Shown: in pieces, positions 13,740-24,899 of the stretch
Layout: every line of letters starts with the position of its first letter
How positions within the stretch are numbered: position 1 is the stretch's first letter
NCBI GenBank assembly: GCA_944989445.1
Contig: CALYLW010000340.1
Location: forward strand, 364,478 to 428,477
Source of the DNA: Ampullaceana balthica
Taxonomy: Eukaryota; Mollusca; Gastropoda; Lymnaeidae
DNA: 64,000 nucleotides
Reading direction: 5' to 3'
Program-made: the position numbers and the translations under genes
Notes under the pieces: model-generated
What the model was told of the DNA's origin: nothing
Database searches by the model: none
What the model saw: only the letters and a program-made list of their open reading frames with translations

Positions 13740-13985
13740 GTGATCTAGCCGGATTTGACCGGATTTATAAAGTGAAATTAGGTGGGAGACGGATTTGTAA
13801 ACATGGCCGGATTCCGGATTTGCCAGAGCCAGAGCTATTATAAATATTTATATTTTATGGCTCTACCGGCCTGCCGGATTGGACCGGATTTATGAAGTAA
13901 AATTCTGTCGAAGCCGGAGCCGAATTTTTAAAAATGGCTGGAATCCGGATTAGCCGGAGCTGAAATCCGGTAAACTCTTAATTAG
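13740..13985. repeat. CCGGATT-rich irregular repeat
   Basis: The heptamer CCGGATT or its variants recur roughly every 20-30 bases across about 240 bp ('agccggatttgaccggattt', 'ggccggattccggatttgcc'), in two related halves separated by an AT-rich stretch. Confidence 0.7.
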
Positions 13986-13989
13986 TACT

Positions 13990-14085
13990 GTAATAAAAAT
14001 GCAAGACCATACATAAACCATGGATAAACCATTGACAAGCATAGGACGCAATAATCTCCGGTAAAGAAGGAGCGTCTGTAATGTA
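13990..14085 (+). mobile_element. Degraded 3' end of a jockey/CR1-like LINE
   Basis: 'aatgcaagaccatacataaa' through 'aggacgcaataatctccg' and 'gaaggagcgtctgtaa' matches the coding end and 3' UTR of the LINE copies at 22961-22995 and 28621-28695. It differs at many positions, so it is an older insertion. Confidence 0.8.
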
Positions 14086-14118
14086 TAAAGTAATTTTGTT
14101 ATATCCATATACATATAT

Positions 14119-14225
14119 GAATGTATGTATGTATGTATGATTGTATGTATGATTGTATGTATGATTGTATGTATGTATGTATGTATGTATGTATGTATGT
14201 ATGTATGTATGTATGAATGTATGTA
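14119..14225. repeat. (GTAT)n microsatellite
   Basis: Tetranucleotide GTAT/TATG run with a few 'gattgtat' interruptions at the left. The 60-aa frame starting at 14217 is not supported as a gene. Confidence 0.95.
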
Positions 14226-15039
14226 TGTTTGTTTAATATTTCGTTTAATTATATTAGAAAGATAAATTTTGCAATACTAGTTATTTGTAATGAAGGTATT
14301 GATAATTTTTTTAAAGAAACTTTTCTCACTATGCGATTTGAAATTGTAGCTGAATTGTTATCCTCGAAGTATTTTATACCTACCAAAAAGAAAAGATGAA
14401 CTTGTAATTGTGATTATCTTGTGGTAATACTCTTTTTTTGTGTGTATCCCCTAAAGCTTTCTAATATTTTAGAATATCAGGCAATATAATATTGTAACAA
14501 CAAAGTACCATTTAAAGACTTTGTAAAATATGTTAACGGATAGATACAATTTTCTTAGTTATTTTTCTCTTATGTACAAATCTCTAGATTGGTTTGTCCG
14601 GTCCATAATCATTCATAATATCATAATAGGTTTAGACACTCTAGAAAGGTGCGGTATAAATTATACGCAAAAAAATATTTAATGTTAGTCATGATTATTG
14701 GAGCAAACGTCTAAATTTTATGTAACATCTGTAAAATGTTTTAACATTTTAATATTTTTTTGTGTTTCAAACAGTAATGGCAGTTAAAAATTCAAATTTA
14801 TAAAGAAAAATAATACACGTGTACAGTAATAAATAATTTCATAATTGTGATATGAGATAATCTATTCGTGCTTTGTGTTATTATGAAAATAAGGTTCAAT
14901 AATTGCAAAGTATTTCTGAATGTTTTAAAAATAATTTAATTTTAAAAATCTATGTTTGTGTGTGTACGCAAATTTTTTACTAAATTAAAGTAACCGAAAC
15001 GGAAATAAGGCTTACTCAGTACAAAGCATTTGTAATATC
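14226..15039. other. AT-rich DNA, nothing recognised
   Basis: No gene or repeat family was recognised in this part of the 4.1-kb insertion. Confidence 0.5.
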
Positions 15040-15105
<66 letters not shown>

Positions 15106-15106
15106 T
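15040..15106. repeat. (CA)n(TA)n compound microsatellite
   Basis: CA dinucleotide run passing into a TA run. Confidence 0.95.
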
Positions 15107-15879
15107 TAATAGCATTGTTCTGTCTTTAATAACTTGTAGTTAAGGTTGCGTGGTTATTAGCAGTTTTGTTTTTTACTTCTAGTCATATAAATAGACTGAC
15201 ACATTATTACTGTAGCATATATAAATGAGTGTGAGAAAAATTTAAATACAAGAAGCGAATTTTTACTAAATTATTGGATTTTAAATTAGATATTTTGAAA
15301 GTAATAAATGTCTCGATAGAGGTATTAAAGGAATAACTTATTATATATATAGTGTAGCTGTCTCGTAGAGGCATTACTAAGGTTTGTGTCACCCAGTGCG
15401 GTAAGCTCATTGTGTCACCCGCTCACGACTAAACCCATATTCCTCCTCCGAGTCTGCCAGTTCCAAATAACGGGAACATACTTAATTTTAGATTTTGTTT
15501 TCCCCCTTGTGATAGTGTCAGCCAGTGCAGTCAGCACAACCAGTATCCCCCCCCCATTGACGCCCCGCCTCTGCGTCTCACAATAACAATGCATAGCCCA
15601 AAGACTGTATAATCAGGTCATAAGTTAAACAGGTCAGTGTCGTAGCCCGATTTTTGTTCCCTCCGTGCGCTTACTTAATTGGGTCACTCCCACCCTTTCC
15701 CCCCCGATTCTAGATGGATAGTAAGAATCTTTCTCACCGTCTGAACACCCGACGTTATTACGACTTTACCGTTTATAGTAACAACACAAACCCATGCCTT
15801 CAAATTCATAATCCTTGCTTTATGAAACAAAACAACTGCCTTTATACACACCCAAAAACTCATATCTCTGTATATATAA

Positions 15880-16240
15880 GCAGCTACCATAAATAGTATT
15901 ACAGTAAACATGTGTGAATATTATGTCACGCCCTTGAGAGGTGTCAAACGGCATAGACCGCACCCCCCCCTCTTTTCTCTCCATATCTACGAAAACATGT
16001 AAACATGTGTGAATTTTATGTCACGTCCCTGAGAGGTGTCATTGCGGTATAGACCGCACCCCCTCTTATCTCTCTATATCTACGCCACTACATAAATAGT
16101 ATTACATTAAACATGTGTTAATATTATGTCACGCCCCTGAGAGGTGTTAAACGGTATGGAGCGAACCCCCTCTTATCTCTCTATATCTACGCAACTACCA
16201 TAAATAGTATTACATTAAACATATGTGAATATTACAGCAA
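15880..16240. repeat. About 108-bp tandem repeat, 3 copies
   Basis: Units start near 15908, 16005 and 16112. Each carries 'catgtgtgaat', 'tatgtcacgcccctgagag', 'gaccgcaccccctctt' and 'tctctatatctacg'. The first unit is shorter and lacks the 'cataaatagtattacat' segment found in later units and just upstream of the array. Confidence 0.8.
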
Positions 16241-16463
16241 TACACAAGTAAGTATTGTTTATTCTTTTGTTTTTTAATGATCTCTTTGTTTTATATCGAA
16301 AATATGATGGGGCGGATTTATTTTGGGGGAAACTATATTTTACAGGGTAGGGGAGAATTTATTTTAATCGGGAGGAAAACATTTTCTCCCCCGGAGTATT
16401 TGTTTTAAAACAGAGTCTCCGGGCGGAGACTCTGTATGGGGGAGGATTTATTTTGCAACACCG

Positions 16464-16690
16464 GCGCTTCTCAGGCTTAACTAATTCAATTCACTCATTT
16501 TCTTACTCGTCATTTGTAAACCCTAATCATTTTAGCCAAACGCCTAGAAAGCGCCCACGTTTTTAGTCATATTACATCATATTACTTATTTTAAATGTTA
16601 AATTTTTTAATAAAAAATTCTTCTTTTTAGTCCGCTTATAAAAACGTGTTTTTTTTATCTTTTTTTTTACTTCTATATATTTTATTCTTT
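16464..16690. repeat. Right half of the split foldback element
   Basis: Continues the element interrupted at 12318: 'ggcgcttctcaggcttaac', centre, then inverted arm 'cacgtttttagtcatatta' and 'cttctttttagtccgcttat'. A family A copy follows at about 16870-17100. Confidence 0.75.
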
Positions 16691-17559
16691 TTAGTATAAG
16701 TGTATGCTATGGTGAGTTTGGAAGTATTGATTATGTTCAAATATAATAGGCATTACCCGACAAACATTTACAGACTGGAAATGACTGATCTCCCCTTGAT
16801 GTTAAACATGGTTTTTGTGGTCGGGGTTGGTGTGAACTCGGCACGTGAATGTAATGTAAACAAGGGCAGACGGATAATAGATAGGCTTATATATAGATAA
16901 ATTAAAAAGTGCAATAATTTAATAACGGTAATTAAATCGATCTGAAATTTTGACACAATGCATTGTCATCCAAGATCTATCTGTGGTAAAATTTTGAGAT
17001 CTCTAGGACCATCAGAAGTGGTTTAATTTTACGTGGCAGATTTGAAAAATTGTGGACAGACACACAGGAATGAAAGTGAGTTAATAAAAACGTGGTAAAT
17101 AAAAATACCGTACCAAAAAGAACTTGTTTTGGATGCCCGCATGAAGCTATTCAATATGGAAATGAGATTTAATACCTCTCTCTTTGTTATAACATTTTCT
17201 GATCTTTTAATCGATGGCTTTCGGGCAAAAGGGACAATAACAAAAATTATACGTAAACCATCTGCAGGTTAAAAGTAACAGTCCTGCCAAATTTGGTCCC
17301 CGTCCGTCATAGGGTTTTTCCATGCTTGCCGAGCTTACAGTCGAAAAGTGAAAGAGACAAACATACAAACATACAAACACCAACTGAGCTTTATATATTA
17401 GATTTACTTAAACCGGCATGTGCACATGAGCATGACGAATGACCCCCGCAGCAGTCGAAAGGTCACTGTGGGCAAGAGTAGTAGGATGAAAAGAAAGAAA
17501 AAGGTTGTAACGATGCTTCTTGCGTTCATTTGAATTGTATCTTCACAGAATGACATATG

Positions 17560-17632
17560 ATTCGTAGTATAGTGGTTATCACGTCCTCCTTGCACGCGGA
17601 AAGTAATGGATTCAAGCCCCATAGGGAAAAAT
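17560..17632 (+). tRNA. tRNA-derived sequence or pseudo-tRNA (SINE-like)
   Basis: The D-arm and A-box region 'tagtatagtggttatcac' is typical of Val/Asp tRNAs and SINE heads. An anticodon-like loop CTTGCAC follows, in a 5-bp stem with one mismatch. The T-arm 'ggattcaagcccc' is a poor B box and its stem does not pair fully. No convincing acceptor stem was found, and an A-rich run follows. It is probably a decayed tRNA-derived element and not a working tRNA. Confidence 0.45.
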
Positions 17633-18021
17633 AAAAAAAATTATATTGTTTTTTCTGCCCATTCCTTTCCCATTTTTTTTGCGAACATGACTAACCCTTG
17701 TGTCGGAAAATCACAGTTTATGGTTTGCAAGGGATGGTAGTAAATGGTGGGGGGGCAGGTAACAACAACCGCTGTGCACATGTATCCACGTTTACTCGCT
17801 TTTTAAATCCCTTATATTAACTTCGAAATCTTGTCTGTCGTCATCTAATTTTTGGGCCGAAAAACAAAAGTCTAAAATGACTCACTTCCCCTGATGCTAT
17901 CGAGCTGACATTTCGCACATAGTCTTGTTTTACCTAACAATGCATCGTATTAAAATTTCAGATAGATTGAATGTACCGTAATAAAATAAATGCACTTTTA
18001 GTTTATCTCAATATAACGTAT

Positions 18022-20664
18022 ATATATATTTAACTGTTGTTTTGGAAGAGGCAGGCTAAATGAAAATGGGCAGAGATTACTAGAGATGTGCTGCTTACAT
18101 GGACTATGTGTCACAAATACTTTCTTCAACTGCAAAGCAATCCACCAAGTGTCATTGAGGCATCCCCGCTCTAAACACTGGCACCAACTAGATCTCATCA
18201 TCACAAGACGCACACAACTGGCCAGTGTCCTCCTCACACGCAGTTACCCCAGTGCAGACTGCGACACAGATCATTCCTTAGTGGCTAGCAAGGTAAGGTT
18301 ACTGCCAAAGAAATTGTACCGCAACAAAAACAAGGGCAAACCACGTATAGGCATCTGCTCCACCACGAATCCAAAGAGAACAGCCGAATACACCCAGAGA
18401 CTACAAGAAGATCTTGTACAAATGCCACCAGTAGACACTATTGAGTCCAAGTGGTCACATCTGCGGTACACCATATATGGCTCAGCTATTGCGGCATTCG
18501 GCAAGAGAGAACGCAAAAGTGCAGACTGGTTTGAGGCTCACTGGGAGGAAATGAAGCATGTCACTAATGCAAAATGAAAGGCTCTTTTAGCCTATAAAGA
18601 CAGGCCTTGCCCAGAAACTCTACATTCCCTTAAGAGTGCCAAGAAAAATGCCCAGCAGGCAGCTCGCCACTACGCTAACACGTACTGGCTCAATCTAAAT
18701 TCCAGCATACAGTCAGCTGCTGATAGAGGCGATACAAAGGCTATGTACGAGAATATAAAACAAGCAACAGGCCCTCTGACCTTCAAAACATAACCCTTAA
18801 TGTCAAAAGCAGGGGGAATTATCACTGATCGGGACAAGCAACTCAAACGGTGGATCGAGCACTACTCGGAATTGTACGCAACTATAAACCATGTCTCAAC
18901 TGCTGCCCTGGACGATATCCCAGACCTGCCGGTCATGGAAGAGCTCGATAGCCTACCCACAATTGTCGAGCTAAGTAGAGCCATAGATTGCCTAGCCTGC
19001 GGGAAAGCCCCTGGTAATGATGGAATTCCACCAGAAGTTCTCAAATGTGGAAAAGATATTATTTTACAGCCTTTGCATGACCTCCTCACTCTGTGCTGGG
19101 AACAGGGGCAGATACCACAGGAGTTAAAAGATGCCAACATCGTTACACTGTATAAAAATAAAAGAGACAAGAGTGACTGCAACAATATCGTGGAATCTCT
19201 CTCCTCAGTATAGTTGGAAAGGCCTTCGCCCGAGTTGCATTAACACGCCTGCCGACGCTATCATCGAGTGTACTCCCAGAATCGCAGTGCGGCTTTCGAG
19301 CCGGAATTTCAACCATGGACATGATCTTCTCTCTGCGCCAGCTGCAGAACTAAAGCTTTTGATCTTGTCAGCAGAAGCGGCCTTTTCCAGATCTTAGTAA
19401 AAATAGGCTGCCCTACACATCTGCTTAACATCATCAAGCAATTCCACGAAAACATGCAGGGCACAGTGTGCTATAACGGTGCCACCTCTGAGGCTTTCCC
19501 AGTAAGTAGTGGAGTAAAGCAAGGCTGCGTGTTGGCACCTACTCTATTCGCAATATTCTTTTCCATCTTACTCCAGTAGGCCTTCAAGAACAACAGCGAT
19601 GGGATATACATACACACCAGAGCTGACGTGAGATTATTCAATATTGCCCGACTCAGAGCCAAGACCAAAATAAGGAAGATTTTGCTGCGCGAGCTCTTAT
19701 TTGCAGACGATGCTGCCTTAATATCCCACACAGCAGACGGCCTGCAGAACCTTGTATCCAGCTTCTCCGCTGCCTGCAAAGAGTTTGGCCTGACCATAAG
19801 TATAAAGAAAACCAACATTATGGCACATGATGCTGCATCTCTCCTAACTATCACCATTGACGACTGCAACCTGGATGTTGTTGACAGTTTTACTTATCTG
19901 GGATCAAACATCTCGAGCACCCTATCAGTGGAAGATGAGATAAGTAGTAGGATAGGGAAGGCAGCAACTGTTATGGCTAGACTGTACAAAAGAGTCTGGT
20001 CCAATGCCAAACTCACAGCAAGGACTAAGCTGCAGGTATACCAGGCCTGCGTACTGAGCACACTCCTCTATGGATGCGAGTCTTGGACCACTTATACCAG
20101 GCATGAAAGAAGGCTCAATAGCTTCCACTTCAGATGCCTGCGCCGCATCTTGGACATCAAATGGCAAGAGAAAGTCCCCAACACAGAGGTCTTGACTCAA
20201 GCAAGCATGAGTAGTATTGCAGCAATATTAAGCCAAAGACGCCTCCGTTGGCTTGGACACGTCAAGAGGATGCCAGCTGGTCCTATACCCAAGGATGTGC
20301 TTTACAGCGAGCTGGCGACAGGGAAAAGGTCGGTTGGTCGGCCATGTCTCAGATACGTGGACATATGCAAGAGAGACATGAAAGTAGCCAACATTGATAT
20401 ACAAAACTGGGAAAACCTGGCAGAGGATAGGTCCATGTGGCGGGCTATAGTGAAATAAAGATCACTAAGAGCAGAGGAGCAAACTAGGGCAGAAGCAGTT
20501 GGGAAAAGAGCGAGTAGAAAGAACAGGCCACACTTCCCCACTGCTTTCGTGTGTGTGTCATGCAGAAGAAACTGCCACTCAAGGATTGGTCTCATCAGCC
20601 ACACCAAGAGATGCAAAAAATAAAGATAAATCTATCGTCTTTCGTAGACGGACAGATGCCATAC
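18022..20664 (+). mobile_element. 5'-truncated LINE with APE endonuclease tail, RT and C-terminal zinc finger
   Basis: Non-LTR retrotransposon bracketed by an 11-bp direct repeat ATATAACGTAT at 18011-18021 and 20665-20675. Joining the flanks restores the family A sequence seen uninterrupted at 20890-20935 ('...atataac' then 'tgtatttcaaattcac'), so the insertion point is well supported. Truncation lies in the endonuclease domain, as expected for incomplete target-primed reverse transcription. The clade (CR1/jockey/RTE-like) is not resolved. Confidence 0.88.
18032..20623 (+). pseudogene. LINE endonuclease/reverse transcriptase pseudogene
   Basis: One broken reading frame, essentially frame 2 throughout. 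It encodes in order: the C-terminal part of an APE endonuclease, with HPRSKHWHQLDLI and the catalytic-type motif DTDHSLV (about 18160-18290); a linker; RT fingers with GKAPGNDGIPPEVLK (about 19000-19045); VKQGCVLAPTLF (about 19516); and the catalytic FADD box at 19700-19711. The thumb region has YLGS and LLYGCESW, and a final CCHH-type finger ends in SRIGLISH-TKRC (about 20560-20614). Defects: TGA at 18575, TAA at 18791, a one-base loss near 19185, a deletion at about 19350 that removes the start of RT motif A including its first aspartate, TAG at 19577 and TAA at 20456. It cannot encode an active RT. Confidence 0.9.
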
Positions 20665-21272
20665 ATATAACGTATGTATTTCAAATTCACATTTAATTAT
20701 TGCTTTTCTTTCACGTGCCAGTTGAGTAAATGCGTTGACGCAAACCCATCGATGTACCGGCGTGCTTTTGTTTACATTTTATGTGTCACGCTGAGCTGAA
20801 ATTTTGCACATAGACTCGTGTCACCTAACAATGCATCGTATCTTAATTTCAGATCCATCGAACGTAACGTAATTAAATTAATGCATTTTTAGTTTATCTC
20901 TATATAACATATGTATTTCAAATTCACAGTTTCTTATTGTTTTTCTTTCGCGTGCCATTTGATTTCACGCGTTGACGAGACCCGTCTATGTCTCACCCCC
21001 TCCCGTCCCTTACCCCGGTTTTAAAGCCATATGATATCACTCGGTGGCAGTCTGTAAATGTTTGTCGCGTTTGAACATAATGAATACTTTTAGTTATGTC
21101 TCATATATAAGGGATTTATAGTCAAAAACTTTGTTTATACGGGTTTGTTTTATTTCTCCATTCCTTCATGCTGCTGTGTGTGTCCGTTTTCTCACACACC
21201 CCACCCCCTGTTCTTTGCACTATGTGTGATGAGCAAGTCTGCGGCGTATGCTACGCCGCGGGTCGTATCTTG

Positions 21273-22220
21273 TATGGCAATAATTATACAAATGATCCTA
21301 CTGTTTAATCCCAATAATTAATTTTGAAAACGAATAGAAATAATACATTGGAGTCTTGCATTAGCTTTATATCGAGAAGTTGTTTAACAGATTGTTTTTT
21401 ATTTTATTTGAAGAACCAATGAAATTGGCTTTCATCTGAATAATGTATCTTTCCATCTAAATTAAAACCGCTTCCTTCACCACATGTTGACAGTTTGCTT
21501 GGATGCCTATGTATAACGATGGTTTATTACGTATTGCAGCACAAACTCTTCATAAAAATAAAAGCAGAAAAATAATCTTCCACGAGTTTGATCCTTAGCC
21601 TCAGATAAAAACTTGATCTCATCGGTCCGAGACTCGTCTGAACTCAATGTATTAGAGTTGTCTGTTCATTGCCACTCGATCCCCATCTGGAGGTCAAGTA
21701 AACAGCGTTGTTTTGTTATTTCCTCGGCTTTAGTTGCAAAAAGTCTTTTTTCATATTATGAGAGTGATTACTCTTACGATTTATATATGCGTGTGATTTT
21801 GCGATACTATGATGAGAAGAGTAAAAATGAAATAGTGCTAATTGATTTATTTTAAATTTAAGTTTCAGAAAATAAGCTGAACAAAAATACCAGGATTCCA
21901 AGTTAAATCAACGTCATTAGTCTCTGAGTAATTCAAGTTTTTATAACTATCACTGAGCCAACAGCACATACAGATCACGTGACTGGGGTCGTGGTGTCAT
22001 GACAGCCACTAACGAAAATAACACTCGAGACAATCAACACTGACAAGGCCCCTCCCCCAGTACTGACCACTGTGAGAGATATTATAAGGTCCGTAAGTTA
22101 GGAGATGTTATATTGTAAGGTTATGACTATATAAGACAGGGAAGTTGCAACGTTTCTGGTCTCTGTTAAATCTGCCAGCTAGTATTTATTATTCAAATTA
22201 TTTATATATTTAGTAATCCT
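21273..22220. other. Unassigned DNA
   Basis: The frame 21613-21855 (80 aa) shows no domain. A short stretch at 22069-22190 has a TATA-like 'actatataagac' but no recognisable gene. Nothing else was identified. Confidence 0.5.
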
Positions 22221-22253
22221 CATATATATATATATAGATATATATATATATAT

Positions 22254-22301
<48 letters not shown>
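22221..22301. repeat. (AT)n microsatellite with GATA interruptions
   Basis: AT dinucleotide run. The hAT-like element immediately to the right inserted at its edge. Confidence 0.9.
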
Positions 22302-23322
22302 TATGGCTGTGGAAATTAATCGATTAATCGTTAGAAATTTTAATTGATTAAAATTAAATTAATCGATTAAAATTCTATTAAAATTTACGAAAACATTTGA
22401 ATGAAGTTATTAAAAAATCAAACAAAACCTTAGGCTGTATAAAAAGAAACTTTAACAAATGTAATAGAGATATAAAACTAAAATGCTACCTCACTTTGGT
22501 GAGACCTGTACTAGAATATGCATCTTCTGTATGGGACCCATCCACCAAAGAAAACATTGATAAACTAGAACAAATTCAAAAAAGAGCTGCCAGATTCATT
22601 ACTGGAGAATATTCAAAACTGACAAGAATAACACCATTAGTTAAATCATTAAACCTTGAAACACTAGAGGATAGAAGAACCAAGAGCAAAGTAGTAATCA
22701 TACATAAAGCAATTTATTCTAATCTAGAAATACAACACAAAGATAACTTAATACAACCCTCAGATAGACATAAGGATAAAAACACCTTTCTTATTCCGTA
22801 TGCAAGAACAAACACATACAAGTTTTCCTTCTTCCCGTCCGGAATTCGGGCGTGGAATGGGTTGCCTGAAGAATCCAGGAAAACCAACACTTTATCAACA
22901 TTTAAATCTCTAATAGAAATGCAGGACTATACACAAACCATAGATAAGCGTAGGACGCAATAATCTTCTGTATAGAAGGAGCGTCTGTAAACAGATAAGA
23001 TAAGATAAGATTTGTAATATTTTTTCCGATTTATTAATAATTTATATTTTTTGTTACTTACATACTTTTTAGAGGTGCATATGTAAGCAAAAACGTTTTT
23101 CTTCCTTATTTCTTGCATAGCAAAACAAATTTGCTGTATTACGTCACAAACTTTCGGAGCCATGGAATTACCGCGACTTAACCAATTTCGAGAAATATTG
23201 AATAGTGACTTAATGGTATGTATATATGTGTTATATATAATATAATTAATCGAAAATTAATCGATTTATCTATTAATTTTTCCCGATTAATCACACAATT
23301 TTTTTAATCAGTACCAGCCATA
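22302..23322. mobile_element. hAT-like element with 8-bp target duplication, containing a LINE
   Basis: Ends TATGGCTG and CAGCCATA are inverted (the right end reads CCAGCCATA). They are flanked by perfect 8-bp repeats ATATATTC at 22294-22301 and 23323-23330, the duplication length of hAT transposons. Subterminal regions are full of ATTAATCGATTAA motifs, shared with the element at 57719-58490. The inside is largely occupied by a LINE fragment (about 22386-23011). No transposase was recognised, so it is a non-autonomous copy. Confidence 0.82.
22386..23011 (+). mobile_element. Jockey/CR1-like LINE 3' fragment, young copy
   Basis: 5'-truncated LINE. An uninterrupted frame (to the TAA at 22961) encodes the C-terminal end of the ORF2 protein beyond the RT palm: LTLVRPVLEYASSVWDP, IQKRAARF, a basic linker, and FFPSGIRAWNGLPEE, a pattern shared by jockey/CR1-type ORF2 proteins. 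The 3' UTR is about 30 bp and ends in a (GATAA)n tail. Over the shared part it is about 98% identical by eye to the copy at 28211-28712. It lies inside the hAT-like element, so it is the later insertion. Confidence 0.88.
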
Positions 23323-23330
23323 ATATATTC

Positions 23331-23945
23331 ATTTATATATTTATAAATTTTTTTGCTTAGCGATCCAAGCAAACCTCATTCCAATTTAACATCTGAACGC
23401 TAATTGTGCATGTTTTCCCTAAATATGATTGTACATTTAATAGCATACTAAATATCATACACACTCTCGTAACAGTTCAAAATTAAAGTGACATTTACAT
23501 ATTAAATTGATTAGCTCTAATTAATAGTTATTTAAAATAATTTTTTTTAAAGTGAAAAAATTCACTCGCTTATTTCCTTTAAATAACACTTTCCTTTAAC
23601 TTCAAATTTCTTTCTTTCAAAATTATTTTTAACGTATGTTATTTTCAAGCTTGGCAACCAAACGTGACACTTAAATAGAGCTTTACTAATGCAATGAATT
23701 ACCACCCCTGGTGTTCAGCACTATTCATTTTATTGTCTGCCTAGCTAGATCACCTAATTCATGTGTAACACTTGCTAATAAATTGGGTTGACTCCTAGAT
23801 TATACTTACAATCTATTCCCTAATGCCCTAATAGTTACTTGGTTAATTGTTGCTTTAAAAAGTGAATTTTTTGTTAAATTTTATAAAACAATATTTTATC
23901 CCCTCAAAGACTGTTAGTTCATTTAATACTTAGATGTATGTTATT
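23331..23945. other. AT-rich DNA, nothing recognised
   Basis: No gene or repeat family was recognised. Confidence 0.55.
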
Positions 23946-24030
23946 ATCTTGGTGTAAAGCGCTGTGAGCCCAAGTCTTTACTGGGGTACAGCGCTATATA
24001 AATTTTCAATTTATTATTATTAGTATTAGT
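23946..24030 (+). mobile_element. SINE/L2-type 3' end
   Basis: 'gtaaagcgctgtgagcccaa' followed by 'acagcgctatataaatttt' and an ATT-rich tail. This resembles the conserved 3' end of L2/CR1-mobilised SINEs and LINEs (GTAAAGCGCT ... AGCGCTATATAAAT). Only the tail region is recognisable. Confidence 0.7.
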
Positions 24031-24880
24031 AAAAAAATAACATGTATATCAAGTTTTTGAGATAAGAATCATTCCTTGTAAACTAGGTCTATATCTAGCT
24101 GTTGCTCTGGTACAAACAGCACAGCGCTGTAGTTTTGCACGGCTGTGTGCGGCCACGATTATTCGGCGTGAGCTAAAAGGGGAATTAATCAGTTTGGGGA
24201 GACAGCTTGTTGTAAATAAGTAATTGATTGGTCGTGTACAAAGATGAAAGAGAGTAGAATGCTGTCAATCAGTTGTATTACACTGTCAATGTCATTGTGT
24301 TAAACTGTACACAGCACACGGAGGAATGAGGTAAATAAAGATAAATAACTTTTTGGGTAGGACATGAGGAGTTGAAGTTTAATTAGAAAAAAGAATTTGT
24401 GTTTAACTCTTCTTGTTATCTGTTAATAAGTTTTTTTTGTCAAACACGTTCACCTCAATCAGGCGAGGATTCCATGGAGAATTTCCCATTTCCATTCCAC
24501 GAGTGACACAGTAAATTGTGACTTGGTAATGACGTCACCGTGATCCATGCCATGTAAACGTCTGTGTGCAGAGTGCTTGGTAGTGTAAAGTGATTTAAAA
24601 AGCTACCCCACAATTCAATGCTAATCGGCTAAATGATTTGTATCGATACCTAATTAAAAGTGATTTGAGTCATTGTGACAGCCGTAAAATGTGTCATCAA
24701 TCACAACCAAAATGACGCTCCTTATCCTTATCCTCGTCATGTCATCCATCATTGTTACCAATATATCATATTCCGGCTGAAGTTTATCCGATGTATACGT
24801 TAAATATTTTTTTTAAAGTCTCCTCCGTTATTGAACAACACCCCCTTGCTGGTCAAATCGTGTGAGTAGTAATGATTTAA
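24031..24880. other. Unassigned DNA
   Basis: No gene, RNA or repeat family was recognised. Confidence 0.5.
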
Positions 24881-24899
24881 TTGATCCAAGAGGTAAAGG

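Larger units (their letters stand above)
12319..16463. mobile_element. 4.1-kb insertion with imperfect inverted ends
   Basis: The left end reads GGTGTCATGAAATAAAGTCTC. The right end, reverse complemented, reads GGTGTTGCAAAATAAATCC. Both ends share the pattern GGTGT, AAATAAA, then CTCCCCC. Inside each end lie G/C-run palindromic blocks built on 'ctccccccggaga' and 'cccggagactttg' (about 12330-12460 and 16310-16450). It separates the two halves of a foldback element that is continuous elsewhere in the window. A short 'ccgg' is common to both junctions, but a target duplication is not clear. I recognised no transposase inside. Confidence 0.6.
10497..17402 (-). mobile_element. Helitron-like element carrying nested insertions (candidate)
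   Basis: On the minus strand this begins TCTAATATATAAAGCTCAG at 17402 (host T at 17403) and ends with a hairpin at 10509-10524 (CCGTCA, 4-nt loop, TGACGG), an 8-nt spacer and CTAG at 10497-10500 next to host A. These are the canonical Helitron signals (5' TC, 3' hairpin plus CTRR, A/T target). The 3' end matches that at 58822-58849, including several hundred bases of flank. The interior holds two copies of repeat family A and a 4.1-kb insertion at about 12319-16463. Pairing of these two ends is inference, since both could belong to separate fragments. Confidence 0.45.
17404..21272 (+). mobile_element. Helitron-like element interrupted by a LINE (candidate)
   Basis: The left part (from 'gagcatgacgaatgaccc', about 17428) and the right end are homologous to the compact element at 62452-62749. 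The right end has an 8-bp perfect stem (GCGGCGTA / TACGCCGC, 21241-21259), a 9-nt spacer and CTTG at 21269-21272, where the 62.7-kb copy has CTAG. Family A copies occupy about 17880-18021 plus 20675-20720, and 20790-20960. The LINE at 18022-20664 lies inside. The exact left boundary is uncertain because it abuts another Helitron-like 5' end at 17402. Confidence 0.5.

Noticed and set aside
18271..19185. Minus-strand frames over the LINE
   Set aside because: They are antisense shadows of the degenerate + strand ORF2.
22069..22200. Possible solo LTR (TG start, TATA-like 'ctatataag')
   Set aside because: No matching second LTR, CA end or flanking duplication was found.
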